Below are positions 61,483 to 64,000 of a stretch of DNA of 64,000 nt, one piece after another (position 1 is the first letter of the stretch; the number at the start of each line of letters is the position of its first letter). Under the pieces are notes generated by a model. That model worked only from the letters and a program-made list of their open reading frames with translations, was not told where the DNA came from and made no database searches. This DNA is from Palsa-504 sp963808315 (GTDB taxonomy: Bacteria; Actinomycetota; Actinomycetes; Streptosporangiales; Streptosporangiaceae): assembly GCA_963808315.1 (NCBI GenBank), contig CAWEFK010000014.1, positions 1-64,000 of the forward strand. Direction: 5' to 3'. Position numbers and translations under genes: made by a program.

Positions 61483-63105
61483 ATGGATTCGGTTTCTTAC
61501 ACGGCGTTGTCGCCGCTGTCGTTCCTGGAGCGGTCGGCTCGGGTGTGGCCCGGCAAGACCGCCGTGATCTACGGTACGCGGCGGCTCACCTACTCCGAGT
61601 TGGCGGCCGAGGCGCAGCGGGCGGCGCGAGCGCTGCGGGCGAGCGGTGTCGAGCCGGGTGACCGGGTCGCCTACCTGATGCCCAACCTGCCCGAGATGCT
61701 CATCGCCCACTACGCGGTCCCGCTGGCCGGCGCGGTCCTGGTCGCCGTCAACACCCGGCTCACGGCCGAGGAGGTGGCGTACATCCTCGCTCACTCGGGC
61801 GCGAAAACCATGGTGGTCGACGCCGCTCTCCTTCCGACGGCGGTGGCGGCCGTAAAGGACACCGACGCGGTGACCGAACTGGTGGTCGCGCAGGACACCG
61901 AGTTCGGAGCGGTGAACCCGGAGCTGAGCGACGAGCCGCGGCTGGTGAGCTACTCCGAGTTCCTGGCCCGGGGCACCGGGGAACCGCTGTCCTGGTCAGT
62001 TCCTGACGAGCTGGCCCCGATCGCGATCAACTACACGTCCGGCACCACGGGGCGCCCGAAGGGCGCCGTCTACACCCACCGCGGTGCGTACCTGAACTGC
62101 TTCGGCGAGATCGTCCACTCCCGGCACGACGAGAACAGCGTCTATCTGTGGACCCTGCCGATGTTCCATTGCAACGGCTGGTGTACGCCGTGGTCGTTGA
62201 CGGCCAGCGGAGGCACGCACGTGTGCCTGCGCGAGGTTCGCGGTGACGCGATCTGGCAGCAGCTGCGCGAGCACCACGTCACCCACCTCAACGCGGCCCC
62301 GACGGTGGTGAGCAGCATCCTGAACGCGCCCAAGGCCGGCCCGCTGGAAGCCCCGGTCCTGATCACCACGGCCGGGGCACCCCCCAGCCCCACGACCATC
62401 GCGCACATGGAACGCATGGGCTTTCAGGTCGTGCACGTCTACGGGCTGACCGAGACCTATGGCCCGATCTCCTACTGCCAATCCCAGCCGCAGTGGGCCG
62501 CGCTGTCAGCCGGAGAGCGCTCCGTCCTGCAGGCTCGCCAGGGCGTGAGCATGATCCAGGCCGAGGGCCTGCGGGTCGTGGACACCGAGATGGCCGACGT
62601 CCCGGCCGACGGCGCCGCGATGGGCGAGATCGTCATGCGCGGCAACAACGTCATGGCCGGCTACTACCTCGACTCCGACGCCACCGCCAAGGCGTTCCGT
62701 GGCGGCTGGTTCCACAGCGGTGATCTCGGCGTGATGCATCCCGACGGGTACATCGAGCTGCGGGACCGCTCCAAGGACATTGTCATCTCGGGCGGGGAGA
62801 ACATCTCCACCATCGAGGTGGAGCAGGCCCTGATGAGCCACCCGGCCGTGCTCGACGTCGCTGTCATCGGCATACCCGACGACAAGTGGGGCGAACGGCC
62901 GAAGGCGTTCGTCGTGCTCCGGGACGGCCACAGCCCCACCCCGGACGAGCTGATCGCGCACGTCCGCACCAAGATCGCCCGCTACAAGGCCCCTCGCGAG
63001 GTCGACATCGTGGTCGCGCTGCCGAAGACGTCAACGGGAAAGATCCAGAAGTTCGTGCTCCGCGAGCCCGAGTGGGCGGGACGGGCCGGCCGCGTACAGG
63101 GCTAG
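61483..63105 (+). CDS. Long/medium-chain acyl-CoA ligase (AMP-forming)
   Basis: 540 residues. The AMP-binding P-loop is NYTSGTTGRPKGAVYTHRGA; VYGLTETYGPISYC, WFHSGDLGVMHPDGYIELRD and RSKDIVISGGENIS follow; the catalytic Lys is in PKTSTGKIQKF. Close in pattern to actinobacterial fatty- or aryl-acid ligases. It supplies acyl-CoA to the dehydrogenase upstream. Located 75 bp after the thiolase stop, so perhaps its own promoter. Confidence 0.9.
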   Translation: MDSVSYTALSPLSFLERSARVWPGKTAVIYGTRRLTYSELAAEAQRAARALRASGVEPGDRVAYLMPNLPEMLIAHYAVPLAGAVLVAVNTRLTAEEVAYILAHSGAKTMVVDAALLPTAVAAVKDTDAVTELVVAQDTEFGAVNPELSDEPRLVSYSEFLARGTGEPLSWSVPDELAPIAINYTSGTTGRPKGAVYTHRGAYLNCFGEIVHSRHDENSVYLWTLPMFHCNGWCTPWSLTASGGTHVCLREVRGDAIWQQLREHHVTHLNAAPTVVSSILNAPKAGPLEAPVLITTAGAPPSPTTIAHMERMGFQVVHVYGLTETYGPISYCQSQPQWAALSAGERSVLQARQGVSMIQAEGLRVVDTEMADVPADGAAMGEIVMRGNNVMAGYYLDSDATAKAFRGGWFHSGDLGVMHPDGYIELRDRSKDIVISGGENISTIEVEQALMSHPAVLDVAVIGIPDDKWGERPKAFVVLRDGHSPTPDELIAHVRTKIARYKAPREVDIVVALPKTSTGKIQKFVLREPEWAGRAGRVQG

Positions 63106-63120
63106 CTGGCCGGCCGGGGA

Positions 63121-63912
63121 CTAGGCGCGGTCGTCGGAGAGGAAGGTGGCGATCAACGGCCCGACTTGCTGAGCGCTATCGAGCAGGACCAGGTGGCCGC
63201 CGCCCCGTACCGTATGCAGCCTGGCCCGCGGCATCAGCGAGGCGATGATCCGGTGATTCACCAGCGGCGTGACCGGATCGTCGTCGCCGGCGATAACCAG
63301 CGTGGGATGGCCGATGGCCCACAGCCACGGCAGGCTCGTCCAGCCGAAAAGCGGGGCCATCCGGTACAAGGCGGCCACGGGATCCGTCGGCCGCCGGATA
63401 TGCAGCGAGCGGACAAGCTCCGGTTCGGTGCGCAGCCGCCCGCCGAACATGGCCCCGGCCACCTGTTCCAGGCGTTCCGGGTGATAGCTGCGCGGATGGA
63501 TGAAGTGCCAGAAGGCCCTCGGGCTGCCGGGCCGGGCGAAACCGCCGAAGGACGTCGACACTAGCACCAGCCGGCGAACCCGGCTGGGGTAGGAGAACGC
63601 CATCTGCTGTGCGACCGCGCCACCGAACGAAGCGCCGAGCACGTGGGCGGACTCGATGCCGAGTTCGTCGAGGACCGCGGGGCCGAAGCGAGCCAGTGCC
63701 CACATGGTCAGCGGGAAGGCAGGCCGCTGCGACCGGCCGATGCCCGGCGGGTCGAACGCGATCGTCCGGAATCCGCCCAGCTGGGGAAGCAGTTGTTCCC
63801 ACAAGCCCACCTCGCCCCAGATGCCGGAGAACAGCAGGAGGGGTTCGCCTTCCCCGCGGATCTGAACATGGATCCGCAGCCCCCCGATGCTGAGCTGCTC
63901 GTCCCTGACCAT
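63121..63912 (-). CDS. Alpha/beta hydrolase resembling intracellular PHA depolymerase PhaZ
   Basis: 263 residues. Nucleophile elbow GASFGGAVAQQMAFSYPSRV, acid LVIAGDDDPVTPLVNHRIIA, and His in GGGHLVLLDSAQQ. The whole resembles medium-chain PHA depolymerase PhaZ (FNGIG..., PGVGGS..., GWTS.HWLW), for example LLFSGIWGEVGLWEQLLPQL, FDPPGIGRSQRP and FGWTSLPWLWAIGHPTL. It would release hydroxyacids from stored polyester. Convergent with the acyl-CoA ligase, which could reactivate the product. General esterase function remains possible. Confidence 0.75.
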   Translation of the reverse strand: MVRDEQLSIGGLRIHVQIRGEGEPLLLFSGIWGEVGLWEQLLPQLGGFRTIAFDPPGIGRSQRPAFPLTMWALARFGPAVLDELGIESAHVLGASFGGAVAQQMAFSYPSRVRRLVLVSTSFGGFARPGSPRAFWHFIHPRSYHPERLEQVAGAMFGGRLRTEPELVRSLHIRRPTDPVAALYRMAPLFGWTSLPWLWAIGHPTLVIAGDDDPVTPLVNHRIIASLMPRARLHTVRGGGHLVLLDSAQQVGPLIATFLSDDRA

Positions 63913-64000
63913 GCATCCATATTACTGCTTGGTAACCAAAAATGGCGCTCCTGTTGTGTGGACTACGGGTGATGTGATTTAAGGAAATTTTACGGACATC
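63913..64000. other. Short intergenic end of window
   Basis: 88 bp upstream of the phaZ-like gene, AT-richer, containing the short dyad TTGGTAACCAA near 63930. No gene. Confidence 0.35.

Overview
The window is high-GC DNA (strong G/C at third codon positions, many GTG starts) from an actinobacterium. The clearest marker is the Pup-protein ligase PafA (12480-13838), supported by an ECF42-type sigma factor with a YCII partner, F420-type DUF385 proteins, a DUF1707 protein and a DosR/DosS-like two-component system. No rRNA or tRNA gene was seen, and I cannot name the genus.

Layout. 1-8.3 kb: two peptidase genes (S9 and P1), a histone-deacetylase-fold amidohydrolase, and an oligopeptide ABC transporter operon (binding protein and two permeases, no ATPase). 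8.4-12.2 kb: a methyltransferase, a YbjQ operon with a striking promoter palindrome, a MerR regulator with a textbook 19-bp-spacer operator, and a GNAT acetyltransferase. 12.3-20.3 kb: pafA, a membrane protein, a zinc-finger anti-sigma-like protein, a CPA2 antiporter, an AhpD-like protein and hutI. 20.3-32.3 kb: an unknown membrane protein, an MFS exporter, a decayed carotenoid oxygenase, a PLP decarboxylase, two DUF385 proteins, a DeoR regulator, a DnaA-box-like cluster in AT-richer DNA, a zinc-ribbon repeat protein, an anti-sigma-type ATPase, ISAs1 transposase remnants and the ECF42/YCII pair. 32.6-37.6 kb: a 2OG-Fe(II) oxygenase and an acs - (deleted phaB-like SDR) - phaC operon. 37.7-53.7 kb: a dormancy/hypoxia-type cluster with an Acg-like nitroreductase, YceI, AcuC, universal stress proteins, DevR/DosR, a flavin-type split-barrel protein, an acyl-CoA hydrolase/transferase, DevS/DosS, a KimA-like K+ transporter with an extra OB-fold, CBS-BON, and PRC-barrel proteins. 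54-64 kb: a trehalose-synthase remnant, acyl-CoA dehydrogenase with fixABCX, then SDR, thiolase and acyl-CoA ligase, and a PhaZ-like depolymerase.

How the parts fit. A 14-bp motif close to GGGACCTTTGGCCC, the form expected of a DosR box, recurs upstream of the Acg, YceI, USP/devR, split-barrel, KimA/CBS and SDR-thiolase genes and ahead of the acyl-CoA dehydrogenase/fixABCX block. The inferred picture is one oxygen/redox-responsive regulon joining stress proteins, K+ uptake, acyl-CoA oxidation through a bifurcating-type ETF, and polyhydroxyalkanoate synthesis and breakdown.

Caveats. At least ten genes carry frameshifts, most explained by one base gained or lost in a short homopolymer, which looks more like base-calling error than decay. 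Separately, several genes survive only as scars with large internal deletions (SDR, ABC ATPase, trehalose synthase) or as fragments (USP, CBS, SRPBCC, ISAs1). Those look like genuine loss unless the assembly is collapsed.
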